This document shows, one piece after another, positions 8,925 through 18,771 of a DNA stretch of 64,000 nt (positions are counted from its first letter, which is position 1; the number at the start of each line of letters is the position of its first letter). The stretch is from Prochlorococcus sp. AG-402-K16 (GTDB lineage Bacteria > Cyanobacteriota > Cyanobacteriia > PCC-6307 > Cyanobiaceae), in contig QCIH01000005.1 of NCBI GenBank assembly GCA_003216795.1, positions 33,856 through 97,855 on the forward strand, written 5' to 3'. A program made the translations under genes and the position numbers. A model generated the notes under the pieces. The model saw nothing but the letters and a program-made list of their open reading frames with translations, searched no databases and was not told the DNA's origin.

Positions 8925-9779
8925 GTGAAACTTGAATTATCTTATGCGGACCGGGGAATTTTTGCCTTTCAATTAGATAAAAATAATTACATTAAATTTT
9001 GTCCTGAAAGAGGAGGCGTTATTACAAATTGGGTTTCGGATGGTAATGAAATACTTTATTTCGATGAAAAAAGATTTATGGACAAGACAAAAAGTATTAG
9101 GGGAGGCATTCCAATCTTGTTTCCAATTTGTGGAAATCTCAATACCTCTAGATCAGTATTTGGAAATGGTTATTTGCAATTACCACAACATGGTTTCGCT
9201 AGGGATTTGCAATGGCAATACTCTTTCAATGAAAATGAAAAATTTTTATGCTTATTCTTAAATGCATCTAAAAAAACCAAAAAATATTATCCTTTCAATT
9301 TCGAACTAAAAATAGAAGTTACCTTAAAAATTAACTGTTTAGAATTTGAAATTACAATCGATAACAAAACAGACTTCGCTATGCCTATAAACTTTGGTTT
9401 GCATCCTTATTTTAATGTTTCAGATTTCAAAAATTTAGAATTTGTTGACAATCCACTGAGTTGTCAGGATCAAGAAAGAAATACTATAAGTAATACTTTG
9501 GATGAATTAAACAAAATTAGTTTAGGAGTTGATCTACTCATGTATACTTCCGGTAGAAGCTCTTTTCGAGATAAAATTTTTAAAAGAGAGGTAACTTTAA
9601 ATCATCCATATCCTTTTGATTTAGGAGTTATCTGGAGTGATCCTCCACGCAGAATGATATGTCTCGAACCTTGGACAAGTCCCCGAAATTCTTTTGTAGA
9701 TGGATTTAGAAACATTATGATTCCTTCACATGATAGTAAAAAGTTAAATGCCTCAATACAAATAAAATCTCTTAAGTGA
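8925..9779 (+). CDS. Galactose mutarotase-like / aldose 1-epimerase family protein
   Basis: The 284-residue protein matches the aldose 1-epimerase fold, with GGVITNWVSDG, GGIPILFPICGNL, the LPQHGFARDLQW segment that carries a catalytic His, and INFGLHPYFN with the second His. Relatives interconvert alpha and beta forms of hexoses or hexose 6-phosphates. The start is a GTG 9 bases after the preceding stop; no ATG is available upstream of the conserved part. It lies in the middle of a tight operon-like trio. Which sugar it acts on cannot be told. Confidence 0.85.
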   Translation: MKLELSYADRGIFAFQLDKNNYIKFCPERGGVITNWVSDGNEILYFDEKRFMDKTKSIRGGIPILFPICGNLNTSRSVFGNGYLQLPQHGFARDLQWQYSFNENEKFLCLFLNASKKTKKYYPFNFELKIEVTLKINCLEFEITIDNKTDFAMPINFGLHPYFNVSDFKNLEFVDNPLSCQDQERNTISNTLDELNKISLGVDLLMYTSGRSSFRDKIFKREVTLNHPYPFDLGVIWSDPPRRMICLEPWTSPRNSFVDGFRNIMIPSHDSKKLNASIQIKSLK

Positions 9780-9792
9780 TTTTGCAATACTT

Positions 9793-11148
9793 ATGAAATT
9801 TGTCGTTATAGATGATGATCCCACAGGCTCTCAAACTGTTCACGATTGCTTATTACTGCTTAAGTGGGACTGCTCAACTTTAGTCAAAGGTTTTGAATCT
9901 AAATCTAATTTATTTTTTATTTTGGCTAACACGAGGTCACTATCGGAAAATGATGCGAAATTGACAATAGAGGAAATTTGCAAAAATCTTAAGACTGTAA
10001 TTACTTCTCAAGCCTATGAAGAAGAAATTATTTTTATAAGTAGAGGAGACTCTACTCTTAGAGGACATAACTTTTTAGAGCCAATTGCTCTAAATAGTTG
10101 CTTAGGTCCTTTTGATGCTACTTTTCATATTCCAGCTTTCATAGAGGGTAAAAGATTAACAATTAATGGATCTCATTTTGTTGATAAAACTCCTATTAGT
10201 CAAACAATTTTTGCAAAAGATAAAGTTTTTGGATACGAGACAAGTAATGTCAAGAATCTTTTATTTCAGCAGAGTAAATCGCAAATAAATTTTGAAGATA
10301 TTCAAAATCTTTTATTGTCAGATATCAAAATGCTAAATTATGAAGAAAATAATGTTGTTTTTAAAACACTTAAGAACTTGAAGAATAATAAACATGTAGT
10401 TGTAGATATAGAAAATTATTCTCAACTAAAAAAATTTTCTTTAATAATTAAAAAATTAATTAAACAAAAAAAATTCCTTTTTCGAACTGCAGCAAGTTTT
10501 ATAAGTTCAATTTCTGAGAAAAAAAGTGTCTCCCAGAGTGAAATATTTTTCTCTAATTTAAGAATAAGAAATAAAGAAAAGAGTTTTCTTCCAGGACTGA
10601 TAATTGTTGGATCTTATGTAGAACTTTCAACAATACAGTTGAATAATTTATTAGAGATAAGTAATTGCAATCCAGTTGAATTAGATGTTTTTGAATTCTT
10701 TAAAATTGCTTCATCAGATAACAATCAGATGCGAAGGAATTTGTTTAAAAATAAATTTTTGAAAGAAATTAGATTTTCTTTTGAGAAAGGAAAAACTCCT
10801 GTTTTGTTTACTTCAAGAAAATTTATGTTTTTAGATGCTTCTGAACTATTTAATTTTTATAATTTACTTGCTTCTTTTATTGCTGAATTAGTCGCAGATT
10901 TGAAGTATGAAATAGGATATTTGATTTCAAAGGGAGGAATAACAACAAATTTGATCCTTAGTAAAGGACTTAATGCAGATTATGTTTATCTTGAAGGACA
11001 GATTTTAACTGGCATTTCAGTGGTAACTAACAATCTAAAAAATGGTCAAAAACTTCCTATTGTTACTCATCCTGGAAACATTGGCACTAAAGATTCACTG
11101 GTTAATATTTGGAAAGTTTTTGAAAATAAAAATAATTTTTCAAATTAG
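9793..11148 (+). CDS. Four-carbon acid sugar kinase family protein (DUF1537)
   Basis: The N-terminal IDDDPTGSQTVHD motif is the signature of the DUF1537 kinase family, which phosphorylates four-carbon sugar acids such as erythronate or threonate in heterotrophs. The substrate-binding N domain also shows SRGDSTLRGHN. The C-terminal nucleotide-binding domain shows SKGGITTNLI and a final VTHPGNIGTKDSL. Length is 451. In heterotrophs the usual partner is a PdxA-like dehydrogenase; here the neighbours are a hydrolase and a mutarotase-like gene. The last 4 bases overlap the 3' end of icd on the opposite strand. Actual substrate in this organism is unknown. Confidence 0.85.
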   Translation: MKFVVIDDDPTGSQTVHDCLLLLKWDCSTLVKGFESKSNLFFILANTRSLSENDAKLTIEEICKNLKTVITSQAYEEEIIFISRGDSTLRGHNFLEPIALNSCLGPFDATFHIPAFIEGKRLTINGSHFVDKTPISQTIFAKDKVFGYETSNVKNLLFQQSKSQINFEDIQNLLLSDIKMLNYEENNVVFKTLKNLKNNKHVVVDIENYSQLKKFSLIIKKLIKQKKFLFRTAASFISSISEKKSVSQSEIFFSNLRIRNKEKSFLPGLIIVGSYVELSTIQLNNLLEISNCNPVELDVFEFFKIASSDNNQMRRNLFKNKFLKEIRFSFEKGKTPVLFTSRKFMFLDASELFNFYNLLASFIAELVADLKYEIGYLISKGGITTNLILSKGLNADYVYLEGQILTGISVVTNNLKNGQKLPIVTHPGNIGTKDSLVNIWKVFENKNNFSN

Positions 11149-12569
11149 AAATTTGAGATAATTTCTTCAGCAAAACTGCTGCAGGATAGGGGTTCTACTT
11201 TTGGTTCCATTAAGCGTGCTAGATCATAGGTGACTTGTTTTTGCTCTATTGCCTTACTTAAACCATTAGTTATTAAGTTAGCTGCCTCATCCCAACCAAA
11301 ATATTCAAGCATCATTACACCACTAAGAATTACTGAGCCTGGATTAATCTTATTTAAGCCTGCATGTTTTGGCGCAGTACCGTGCGTAGCTTCGAAAATT
11401 GCTGCATTATCTCCAATATTTGCACCAGGAGCCATACCTAGGCCCCCAACAATTGCTGCAGCTGCATCAGAAACATAGTCTCCATTAAGATTTAAGGTTG
11501 CAAGAATTGAATATTCTTGAGGTCTAGTTTGAATTTGTTGAAAAATACTATCAGCTATCCGATCATCAACAAGAATAAGTTCTTTCCATTTCCCAGCTCC
11601 GTGAGAATTTGATATTGATGCAATAACTTCTTTAATTTCTTCGCAAATAAATGCTTTTTTGTTATTTGTAAGCTTGTCAAAACCTGGTTCAATTTTTCGA
11701 GCATTATTTTCAATTGTAATTTCTGGATTTTTCTGAATATTATCTAAAATCCAGCTTTCTCTCTCTGTAATGCAATCTTCTCTAAATTCATTTACTGCTA
11801 ATTCATATCCCCAATCTCTAAATGCACCTTCTGTATATTTCATAATATTCCCTTTATGTACAAGAGTCACATGCCTTTTATCTCCTGATAATCTTTTGGC
11901 ATGTTCAATAGCTTTTCTAATATGCCTTTGGCTACCAGATTTACTCACCGGTTTTATTCCAATACCTGATCCTTCGGGTATAGATCTGTTTTTTAAATTT
12001 TTACTTTTTGGTATGACAACGTTATTTAAGTGATTAATTAATTCAAGACAATTATTATCCTCCGCTTCCCATTCAATTCCCATGTAGATATCCTCAGTAT
12101 TTTCTCTATAAACAATAACGTCTAAATTTTGGGGATTTTTGTGAGGGCTTGGAGTTCCTGAATAATATTTGCATGGTCTAACACAGCTATATAAATCAAA
12201 GATTTGCCTTAATGCAACATTAAGAGATCTAATACCTCCACCGATGGGAGTCGTTAAAGGACCTTTGATGGCTACACCAAAGTGTTTGATTGCTTCAATA
12301 GTATCTTGAGGAAGGTAGTTATATGTTCCATAAAGTTCACAAGCTTCATCGCCAGCATAGACTTTAAACCAATTAATTTTTCTTTCATTTCCATAGCTTT
12401 TTTTAATGGCTGAATCAAGAACTATTTGAGTTGCAGGCCAAATATCAACTCCAGTACCATCACCCCTAATATATGGGACAATTGGATTATTAGGAACATT
12501 AGGCTTGCCTTGATTAAAAGTTATTATCTCGCCTTCATTAGGTAAAGTTAATTTTTCAAATTTTGGCAT
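11145..12569 (-). CDS. icd: NADP-dependent isocitrate dehydrogenase
   Basis: Converts isocitrate to 2-oxoglutarate, the carbon skeleton for ammonium assimilation in cyanobacteria that have an incomplete TCA cycle. The 474-residue length fits the cyanobacterial form, which is longer than the 416-residue E. coli enzyme. Marks: NNPIVPYIRGDGTGVDIWPA at the N-terminus, the substrate loop GGGIRSLNVALRQIFDLYSC with the phosphorylation-site Ser equivalent, and the cofactor segment ATHGTAPKHAGLNKINPGSVILS. In many cyanobacteria icd is under NtcA; I saw no clear GTA-N8-TAC site in the 210 bases upstream. Confident. Confidence 0.96.
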   Translation of the reverse strand: MPKFEKLTLPNEGEIITFNQGKPNVPNNPIVPYIRGDGTGVDIWPATQIVLDSAIKKSYGNERKINWFKVYAGDEACELYGTYNYLPQDTIEAIKHFGVAIKGPLTTPIGGGIRSLNVALRQIFDLYSCVRPCKYYSGTPSPHKNPQNLDVIVYRENTEDIYMGIEWEAEDNNCLELINHLNNVVIPKSKNLKNRSIPEGSGIGIKPVSKSGSQRHIRKAIEHAKRLSGDKRHVTLVHKGNIMKYTEGAFRDWGYELAVNEFREDCITERESWILDNIQKNPEITIENNARKIEPGFDKLTNNKKAFICEEIKEVIASISNSHGAGKWKELILVDDRIADSIFQQIQTRPQEYSILATLNLNGDYVSDAAAAIVGGLGMAPGANIGDNAAIFEATHGTAPKHAGLNKINPGSVILSGVMMLEYFGWDEAANLITNGLSKAIEQKQVTYDLARLMEPKVEPLSCSSFAEEIISNF

Positions 12570-12589
12570 AGCATTGAATTAATAAAAGA

Positions 12590-12639
12590 TAACTCATTGA
12601 AATCCTTCGTATTGTAATTTGCGATGAGTTATTTTCTTT
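12590..12639. other. Inverted repeat upstream of icd
   Basis: TAACTCAT (12590-12597) pairs with ATGAGTTA (12624-12631), with extra AAAT/ATTT pairing inside, and is followed by TTTTCTTT on the plus strand. It lies about 20 bases upstream of the icd start and so in its leader or promoter. It could end a plus-strand antisense transcript or be an operator; sequence alone does not decide. Confidence 0.35.
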
Positions 12640-12779
12640 AAAACCTAGAAATTTATTATTCAAATGTGAATAGAGAATAGTTAATTGATCAGCATTTCAA
12701 CATCTTTATTAAAAGAAAAAGTAGTTAATATGCAAGTTTAAGCAAATTATGTCATTTTCAAAAAAATACTCAGCTACTT

Positions 12780-13211
12780 ATGAATGCGAGTTCAAATGTA
12801 AGTAATGTTGAAATAGCTAATAAAATTGCTTCCACTGCAGCTTTGTTTCGGAAATATTTTCCAGATGCAAGCGTAAACTTTAGTCCCTGGGACAATTCAA
12901 ATAATGAATCCATGCAAGATACTATTGATTTTGCATTTCATTTCCCTGGTTGGAGTCCTCTTATTGAATGTAGAGCAATACTCTTACAATTAAGAATTGA
13001 AAACAATAATAATGGCAGAGTTCCGAAATTGTTGGGAATAATAATGCGAGGTATGATTGTTCCCTCCGAGAGATGGAGAGTTGCTACCATCGGTGATTGG
13101 GAAATGACTGGTACTCATCTACCGCAAAAGGAACAAAAAGATAACCTTTTTTTGGTTTGTAAAGAACTTTATAAGCTATTCTCTAAAACATCCGCTGGTA
13201 ACAAAAATTAG
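12780..13211 (+). CDS. Conserved hypothetical protein, 143 aa
   Basis: I do not recognise the family. The protein is soluble, without a signal peptide, and has a tryptophan-rich middle (FHFPGWSPLIECRAILLQLRI) and WRVATIGDWEMTGTHLPQ. Such a compact, evenly conserved-looking protein is typical of picocyanobacterial core hypotheticals. The ATG at 12780 is followed by a normal frame; the gene faces away from icd and precedes ho1 by 57 bases on the same strand. No function is inferred. Confidence 0.68.
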   Translation: MNASSNVSNVEIANKIASTAALFRKYFPDASVNFSPWDNSNNESMQDTIDFAFHFPGWSPLIECRAILLQLRIENNNNGRVPKLLGIIMRGMIVPSERWRVATIGDWEMTGTHLPQKEQKDNLFLVCKELYKLFSKTSAGNKN

Positions 13212-13268
13212 CTGTTTTATGTATTTTCCTTGTAGATTAAATACACTTACAAAAATAATTAAAAATAT

Positions 13269-13979
13269 ATGGCAGTTGCTCTTGCAGGACAATTAAGAGA
13301 AGGGACAAAAAAATCCCATACTATGGCAGAAAATACAGGCTTTGTGGCTTGTTTTTTAAAAGGAGTTGTTGAAAAAAAATCTTATAGAAAATTAATTAGT
13401 GATTTATATTTTGTTTATGAAGCTATGGAAGAAGAAATTGAAAGACTGGTCAATGAGGAACATCCAGTAATAAAACCTATAGGTTTTAAATCACTATTCA
13501 GGAAAGAAACTCTTGTAAATGATCTTAAATTTTATTTTGGTGAAAACTGGATAAATGAAATTAATATTTCTCACTCAGCAAAAGAATATGTTGAAAGAAT
13601 CCGAGAGGTCGCGAAAAATTCACCAGAGCTCTTAGTTGGTCACCACTACACTCGCTATATAGGAGATTTATCTGGGGGGCAAATCTTGAAAAGGATCGCT
13701 AAAAAAGCATTAAATTTGAAGGGAAATGATGGTTTACATTTTTATGAGTTTGAATTAATTGCTGATGAAAAGAAATTTAAGGAAGAATATTCCCTTACTT
13801 TGAATCAACTTCCAATAAATCAAAAGACGGCTGATCAAATTATTGATGAAGCTAATCAAGCTTTTACTTACAATATGAAAATGTTTAAGGAGCTTGAAGG
13901 TAACTTGATTGCTGTTTTAGGCAAGATTGTATTCAATTACATTACAAAAAAAGTTAGGAAAGGAAGTACCGAGACCTAA
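13269..13979 (+). CDS. ho1: Heme oxygenase
   Basis: Opens heme to biliverdin IX-alpha with release of iron and CO, using reduced ferredoxin in cyanobacteria. The proximal heme ligand is His 17 in [13 protein letters not shown], and the distal helix shows [16 protein letters not shown], with the glycines that let substrate sit close. The length of 236 is typical of cyanobacterial HO1. It is the first gene of ho1-pebA-pebB (5-base gap to pebA, pebB directly abutting), so its biliverdin is handed to the bilin reductases. Confidence 0.96.
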   Translation: MAVALAGQLREGTKKSHTMAENTGFVACFLKGVVEKKSYRKLISDLYFVYEAMEEEIERLVNEEHPVIKPIGFKSLFRKETLVNDLKFYFGENWINEINISHSAKEYVERIREVAKNSPELLVGHHYTRYIGDLSGGQILKRIAKKALNLKGNDGLHFYEFELIADEKKFKEEYSLTLNQLPINQKTADQIIDEANQAFTYNMKMFKELEGNLIAVLGKIVFNYITKKVRKGSTET

Positions 13980-13984
13980 TATTT

Positions 13985-14695
13985 ATGTTTGATTCATTAG
14001 TTGATTTTCTTAAAACTAATATTGATGAATTAAATGGATATGAAGTACAAATATCTAGTGAATTCAGAGAACATCACAATGAAGACTCAAAATATATTAT
14101 TAAAAATTGGCTTTTTTCCTCTCCCGAATATAGAAAGTGGCGAATAACAAGATTAGATGGTGGCAAAAAACTGCAAGTGTTTAATACGGTCGCATATCCC
14201 AATTTTGATAGTGAATTACCTATTTTAGGAGCTGATATTTTATGGTTTGGAACCTCTCAAAAGTTATTAGCAATACTTGATTATCAACCTTTAATTCAAG
14301 AAAGCAAATATCTTGAAAAATATTGTTCAAGTTTAGATAGGATTAAGAAAAAATATTCTGCATTTGATAATAATAAAATGAAGAATATATATGATTCAAA
14401 AAAGTATTTTTCCCCATGGGTGATTATATGTAGAGGAAATAAATTAAATCTTGATAGAGATTTAAATAATATATTCCATTCATTTGTAAATAATTATTTG
14501 AACATTTATAAATCGAATCCAGTTAATCAATTTTTAAATGCAGAAGAAATAAAGATTAATCAAATTCAATATGATAAGTACAGTTTCGAAAAAGACCCTG
14601 CAGATAAATTGTTTAAATCTTTTTTTGGAGAAAAATGGACAAAAAAATTTATCAATAAATTTCTATTTACATTAAATAATGAGGTTATTCATTGA
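13985..14695 (+). CDS. pebA: 15,16-dihydrobiliverdin:ferredoxin oxidoreductase PebA
   Basis: PebA reduces the 15,16 double bond of biliverdin to dihydrobiliverdin with electrons from ferredoxin. The ferredoxin-dependent bilin reductase fold is recognisable from [11 protein letters not shown] (with the conserved Asp), [18 protein letters not shown] and the closing [15 protein letters not shown]. Length 236 is normal. It sits between ho1 and pebB, in the order biliverdin formation, first reduction, second reduction. High-light Prochlorococcus retain this pathway although only a remnant phycoerythrin is present. PebA versus PebB is assigned from gene order and the ADI sequence. Confidence 0.93.
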   Translation: MFDSLVDFLKTNIDELNGYEVQISSEFREHHNEDSKYIIKNWLFSSPEYRKWRITRLDGGKKLQVFNTVAYPNFDSELPILGADILWFGTSQKLLAILDYQPLIQESKYLEKYCSSLDRIKKKYSAFDNNKMKNIYDSKKYFSPWVIICRGNKLNLDRDLNNIFHSFVNNYLNIYKSNPVNQFLNAEEIKINQIQYDKYSFEKDPADKLFKSFFGEKWTKKFINKFLFTLNNEVIH

Positions 14696-15457
14696 ATGTT
14701 AATACAAGATACTATTTTTTACAGGCCAGATTGGAGATGGCATAATTTTTTAAAATATTTAATAAATAATTTAAGTAAATATGACTGTTTAGAAAAAACA
14801 ATACCCTCGGAATATTCTTATAAAGATTCAACTTATGGTTCAAAAAAATCAAAAAAAAATGTGAATCTATCTACTTGGGGTGTAACGCATAAAAAAAGGA
14901 TTCAATTCGCAAGGGCGGTTTGTATAAATAGTCCAAATTATTCTGTTTTAAATTTTCTAATTATTCCTAATACTATTTATAACGTCCCATTTTTTGGAGT
15001 AGATTTTGTTTCTCTAACTAATAGTTATTTATTAGTATTAGATTTTCAGCCTTCATTAAAAATACATAATCAATACAATAATGAGTTATTAGAAAAACTT
15101 ATAAAACTTAAAAATCATTGTCATTCATCACTCCCATTAGCTGAAAAAATGTCTGCGGATGTAGCTAGATTTTTTTCTCCAGGATTAATATGGTCAAAAT
15201 TACCAAAAGAAGAAAGAAGTGATTTTTTAATTACTAATCAGCTTTATCCCTCATTTAAGGAATATCTTGATTTGTATTTGGAAATTCTTTTCGAAAGCAA
15301 AGAAGTCAATATTGAACTTCAAAAAGAATTAATAAACGGTCAAAATAATTATTTGAATTATAGAAGAGATAACGATCCAGCAAGGCCAATGTTGTCGAGT
15401 TTGTTTGGTAAAAAATTTACTGAATCTTTAATTGAAGAAGTTTTATTTACTACTTAA
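14696..15457 (+). CDS. pebB: Phycoerythrobilin:ferredoxin oxidoreductase PebB
   Basis: PebB carries out the second ferredoxin-dependent reduction, from 15,16-dihydrobiliverdin to phycoerythrobilin. Its ATG follows the pebA stop with no gap, which suggests coupled translation and fits substrate channelling between the two enzymes. Marks are FFGVDFVSL (the conserved Asp), LLVLDFQPS, and a closing [15 protein letters not shown] that mirrors the PebA ending. The length of 253 is normal. The next gene, a phosphatase, begins 32 bases later and may be on the same transcript. Confidence 0.93.
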   Translation: MLIQDTIFYRPDWRWHNFLKYLINNLSKYDCLEKTIPSEYSYKDSTYGSKKSKKNVNLSTWGVTHKKRIQFARAVCINSPNYSVLNFLIIPNTIYNVPFFGVDFVSLTNSYLLVLDFQPSLKIHNQYNNELLEKLIKLKNHCHSSLPLAEKMSADVARFFSPGLIWSKLPKEERSDFLITNQLYPSFKEYLDLYLEILFESKEVNIELQKELINGQNNYLNYRRDNDPARPMLSSLFGKKFTESLIEEVLFTT

Positions 15458-15489
15458 AAGTCTTATAATTTAGTGGTATTTGAAATCAT

Positions 15490-15963
15490 ATGAATAAAAT
15501 TTCTGTTCTTTTTGTATGTTTGGGAAATATTTGCAGGTCTCCTGCAGCAGAAGCTATCTTTATAAGTCTACTTGAAAAGAAGGGATTAACCGATGGCTTT
15601 ATTGTAGATTCCGCTGGAACTGGGAGTTGGCATATTGGAAAAAAAGCTGACTCTAGGATGAGAATTGCGGCAGAAAGAAGAGATATAAATATCTTAAGCA
15701 GGGCTCGTCAAATTACGAGCAAAGATTTTGACGAATTTAACTATATTCTTGCGATGGACGATTCAAATTTTAGAAGTATTCAAGATCTTAAAAATAGAAC
15801 AGGTTCAACTGGTTTTTCATCAATAAAAAAAATACAAGATTTTAGATCAGTTTTTAATGATCAAGAAGTTCCTGACCCATATTTTGGAGGTGATGAGGGC
15901 TTCGATCATGTCCTTGATATTTTACAAGACTCTGTAAACGGTTTTTTGGAAAGTATTTCTTGA
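15490..15963 (+). CDS. Low-molecular-weight protein tyrosine phosphatase
   Basis: The N-terminus VLFVCLGNICRSPAAEAIF contains the phosphate loop C-x5-R-S, with nucleophile Cys 10 and Arg 16, and the general acid lies in VPDPYFGGDEGF. The length of 157 is normal. Members remove phosphate from tyrosine or arginine residues; the target here is unknown. Its stop is 2 bases from that of panC-cmk on the other strand, leaving no space for a conventional terminator. Confidence 0.93.
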   Translation: MNKISVLFVCLGNICRSPAAEAIFISLLEKKGLTDGFIVDSAGTGSWHIGKKADSRMRIAAERRDINILSRARQITSKDFDEFNYILAMDDSNFRSIQDLKNRTGSTGFSSIKKIQDFRSVFNDQEVPDPYFGGDEGFDHVLDILQDSVNGFLESIS

Positions 15964-15965
15964 AT

Positions 15966-17498
15966 TTATTTGATCTCAGTCTCTTTAGGAATCTTGTCAT
16001 TATAAAGGTCAATAATTTTATCTACTACCTCATTAATTGTATATCCGTCCGTAATAATTTCTATTGCGTCTTTCGCTTTTATTAGAGGTGAAATTTTCCT
16101 ATTGGAATCTTCAAAATCTCTTTTCTTTATAAGTTCTTTTAATGTATGAAGGTCTATTTCTTGTGAGTCTTTACTATTTTTATCAGATTTTCTTCTTTTT
16201 GCTCTTTCATCGATGCTAGCAGTTAAAAATATTTTAAGTTCTGCATGAGGAAAAACAGTAGTTCCTATATCTCTTCCCTCAGCCACAAGTCCGCCTGATT
16301 CTCCAATTTTTCTTTGTTCTTTTACTAAGAATTGTCTTACTTCTTTTATTGAGGAAATTTTAGAAACGATGGAACTTATCTTTTGCGACCTAATTTCTTC
16401 AGTAACACAGTAGTTATTAACATAAACATCCTGATGTGAATCTTTATTCGACCTGAAAACTATAGATATGTCTTTAAGAATATTCTGTAATTTTTTTTCT
16501 TTTTTATAATCAATACTTTCTTTTATCATCAGCCAACTCAATGCCCTATACATTGCGCCAGTATCTAAATATAAAAGTTTAAGTTTCTTCGCTATAGACT
16601 TTGTTACAGTACTTTTACCTGAACCTGCAGGACCATCAATTGCAATAATCGGGCTTCTTTTCATTAGAAAAACGTGATCTATTAATCTTGTCTCTCCACA
16701 TCTTATCGCACCAGCCAATAGCGAAATATTGTCCTCAAGTCTTGCTTTTTGGAGTGTATGAGGGTGTAAATGTTCTAAATATTCAATTGAAATTTTTTTT
16801 GCTGATAGCTTCTTAATTATTTGGTTTAAATTGATCTTTTTATCTTGTTGAAAATTTTTTTTTGCTTCTAATAACTCACTTGAAAAAAATCTAATCAATT
16901 TTCTTTCGTTTTTTGATAAATTTACATTACGTGAACTTAAAGGAATTCCATCAAAATCTCTTTGTGTAGGAATGGATTTAATAGCAACATTTAATTTCTT
17001 TCTAAGGACAAGATTTTTTAAAATTAAAAGTTGTTGCCAATCTTTTTCTCCTAAGTACAGATTTTTTGGCTTGATGAGATTAAGTAATCTATAAACTACT
17101 GTACATACGCCATCAAAATGTCCAATTCGATTTAATCCACATAATGCAGAAGATAATTCTTTTGGAGCTTTTAGGAATTTAATATTTTTATTATTAGGTG
17201 GATATATATCTTCATTACTTGGGATGAAGATAGCGTCTGCGCCATTTGAAAAGGAGATTTTTATATCATTATCAATTGTTTTAGGGTAATTCTCTAAATC
17301 TAACTTGTTATCAAATTGAAGTGGATTAATAAAAATACTTACTAAATTAACATTAGAATTGTCATTTTTTGCTGTTGATATTAGTTTAATATGACCATCA
17401 TGAAGATTACCCATTGTAGGAATGAAATTAATTTGACTATTTATATTTCTCCTCCAATTTTCTATTTCTTCAGCTTTCCTTATGATTACTTTCTTCAC
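15966..17498 (-). CDS. panC/cmk: Bifunctional pantothenate synthetase / cytidylate kinase
   Basis: A natural fusion typical of cyanobacteria. Residues 1-278 are PanC, which joins pantoate and beta-alanine: PTMGNLHDGHIKL holds the two catalytic histidines (33 and 36), and YLGEKDWQQ is conserved. Residues 283-510 are cytidylate kinase: the P-loop is DGPAGSGKST (288-297), DTGAMYRALSW is the nucleotide region, and VAEGRDIGTTVFP is the CMP-site motif. The two activities belong to coenzyme A and pyrimidine metabolism, and no direct link between them is known. The start ATG at 17498 faces purM across a 98-base divergent gap. Confidence 0.95.
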   Translation of the reverse strand: MKKVIIRKAEEIENWRRNINSQINFIPTMGNLHDGHIKLISTAKNDNSNVNLVSIFINPLQFDNKLDLENYPKTIDNDIKISFSNGADAIFIPSNEDIYPPNNKNIKFLKAPKELSSALCGLNRIGHFDGVCTVVYRLLNLIKPKNLYLGEKDWQQLLILKNLVLRKKLNVAIKSIPTQRDFDGIPLSSRNVNLSKNERKLIRFFSSELLEAKKNFQQDKKINLNQIIKKLSAKKISIEYLEHLHPHTLQKARLEDNISLLAGAIRCGETRLIDHVFLMKRSPIIAIDGPAGSGKSTVTKSIAKKLKLLYLDTGAMYRALSWLMIKESIDYKKEKKLQNILKDISIVFRSNKDSHQDVYVNNYCVTEEIRSQKISSIVSKISSIKEVRQFLVKEQRKIGESGGLVAEGRDIGTTVFPHAELKIFLTASIDERAKRRKSDKNSKDSQEIDLHTLKELIKKRDFEDSNRKISPLIKAKDAIEIITDGYTINEVVDKIIDLYNDKIPKETEIK

Positions 17499-17596
17499 TT
17501 TGTTTTTAAAAAATAAATCTATTTGATAAATAATTACTGGACAAAAGCAATCTTAGGAGGAATATCTATATAGGGAAAGTCTATCATTTTTATTTC

Positions 17597-18640
17597 ATGG
17601 ATTACAAAACATCAGGTGTTGATATAGAAGCTGGGCGAGAATTTGTTTCCAAAATTAAACAGGTAGTTGAAGGAACTCATACATCTAATGTGATTGAGGG
17701 TATTGGCGGGTTCGGAGGTTTGTTCAGAATTCCTATCGATAGTTTTAAAAAACCAGTTCTAGTTTCAGGGACTGATGGTGTTGGAACAAAATTAGAATTA
17801 GCTCAACGTAAAAACTTTCACTTTGAGGTTGGTATTGATTTAGTTGCTATGTGCATGAACGATATCATTACTAGTGGTGCAAAACCTTTATTTTTTCTAG
17901 ATTATATTGCTACCGGTAAGCTTGATAAGAAACAATTATTGAGGGTTGTTCAGGGAATTTCACATGGATGCAGAGAAAATAACTGTTCATTACTAGGCGG
18001 AGAAACTGCTGAAATGCCTGGATTTTATTCAAAAAATAAGTATGATCTTGCAGGATTTTGTGTTGGAATAGTTGATGAGGATAAGCTTATTAATGGTAAA
18101 AAAGTCTCTGAAAATGACTTAATAATTGCTTTGAAAAGTAATGGAGTCCATAGTAACGGCTTTAGTTTGGTAAGAAAAATTATTCAAAACAATAATCAAA
18201 TAGATAAAGAATTTGAAAAAGTTTCTCACTTAAATTTTTATGATGAGTTATTGAAACCTACAAAAATTTATAATAATGTGATTAACCAAATATTAGCTGC
18301 AGATATAGAAATTAAAGCAATGTCTCATATAACTGGAGGAGGAATTCCAGAAAATTTACCAAGATGTATTCCTTCTGATTTTATTCCTTATATCAATACC
18401 AGTTCTTGGCAAATACCTATTTTATTTAAATTCCTTAAAGAGAAAGGATCTATTCCTGAAAAAGATTTTTGGAATACATTCAATCTTGGAGTGGGATTTT
18501 GTTTAATTATTGATAAACAATTTAAGGACGCGATATTAAGTATCTGTAATGATTATGATATAGATAGTTGGGAAATTGGAAAGATAGTTCGAAAAAATAA
18601 TTCAACAATTAGTAAATTTTTGCCAGAAATTTTAACTTAA
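17597..18640 (+). CDS. purM: Phosphoribosylformylglycinamidine cyclo-ligase
   Basis: PurM closes the imidazole ring of aminoimidazole ribotide in purine synthesis, using ATP. The family signature is present in order: DYKTSGVDIEAG at the start, SGTDGVGTKLELA, GIDLVAMCMNDI, LLGGETAEMPGFY and SHITGGGIPENLPR. The length of 347 is standard. The gene is monocistronic in appearance, with no other purine gene next to it in the window. Upstream, AGGAGG at 17554-17559 is too far from the ATG to be its ribosome site. Confidence 0.97.
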   Translation: MDYKTSGVDIEAGREFVSKIKQVVEGTHTSNVIEGIGGFGGLFRIPIDSFKKPVLVSGTDGVGTKLELAQRKNFHFEVGIDLVAMCMNDIITSGAKPLFFLDYIATGKLDKKQLLRVVQGISHGCRENNCSLLGGETAEMPGFYSKNKYDLAGFCVGIVDEDKLINGKKVSENDLIIALKSNGVHSNGFSLVRKIIQNNNQIDKEFEKVSHLNFYDELLKPTKIYNNVINQILAADIEIKAMSHITGGGIPENLPRCIPSDFIPYINTSSWQIPILFKFLKEKGSIPEKDFWNTFNLGVGFCLIIDKQFKDAILSICNDYDIDSWEIGKIVRKNNSTISKFLPEILT

Positions 18641-18771
18641 ATTTTTTTATCTTTTTTAAATGAGTTTTAAAAATTATTTTTTATACCAAAATGAAAAAGT
18701 TAGGTGTAATATAATAAAATTACAGCCGAATTATATCGGAAGTTTAAGTATTAAGATTTAACCTTTATTCA

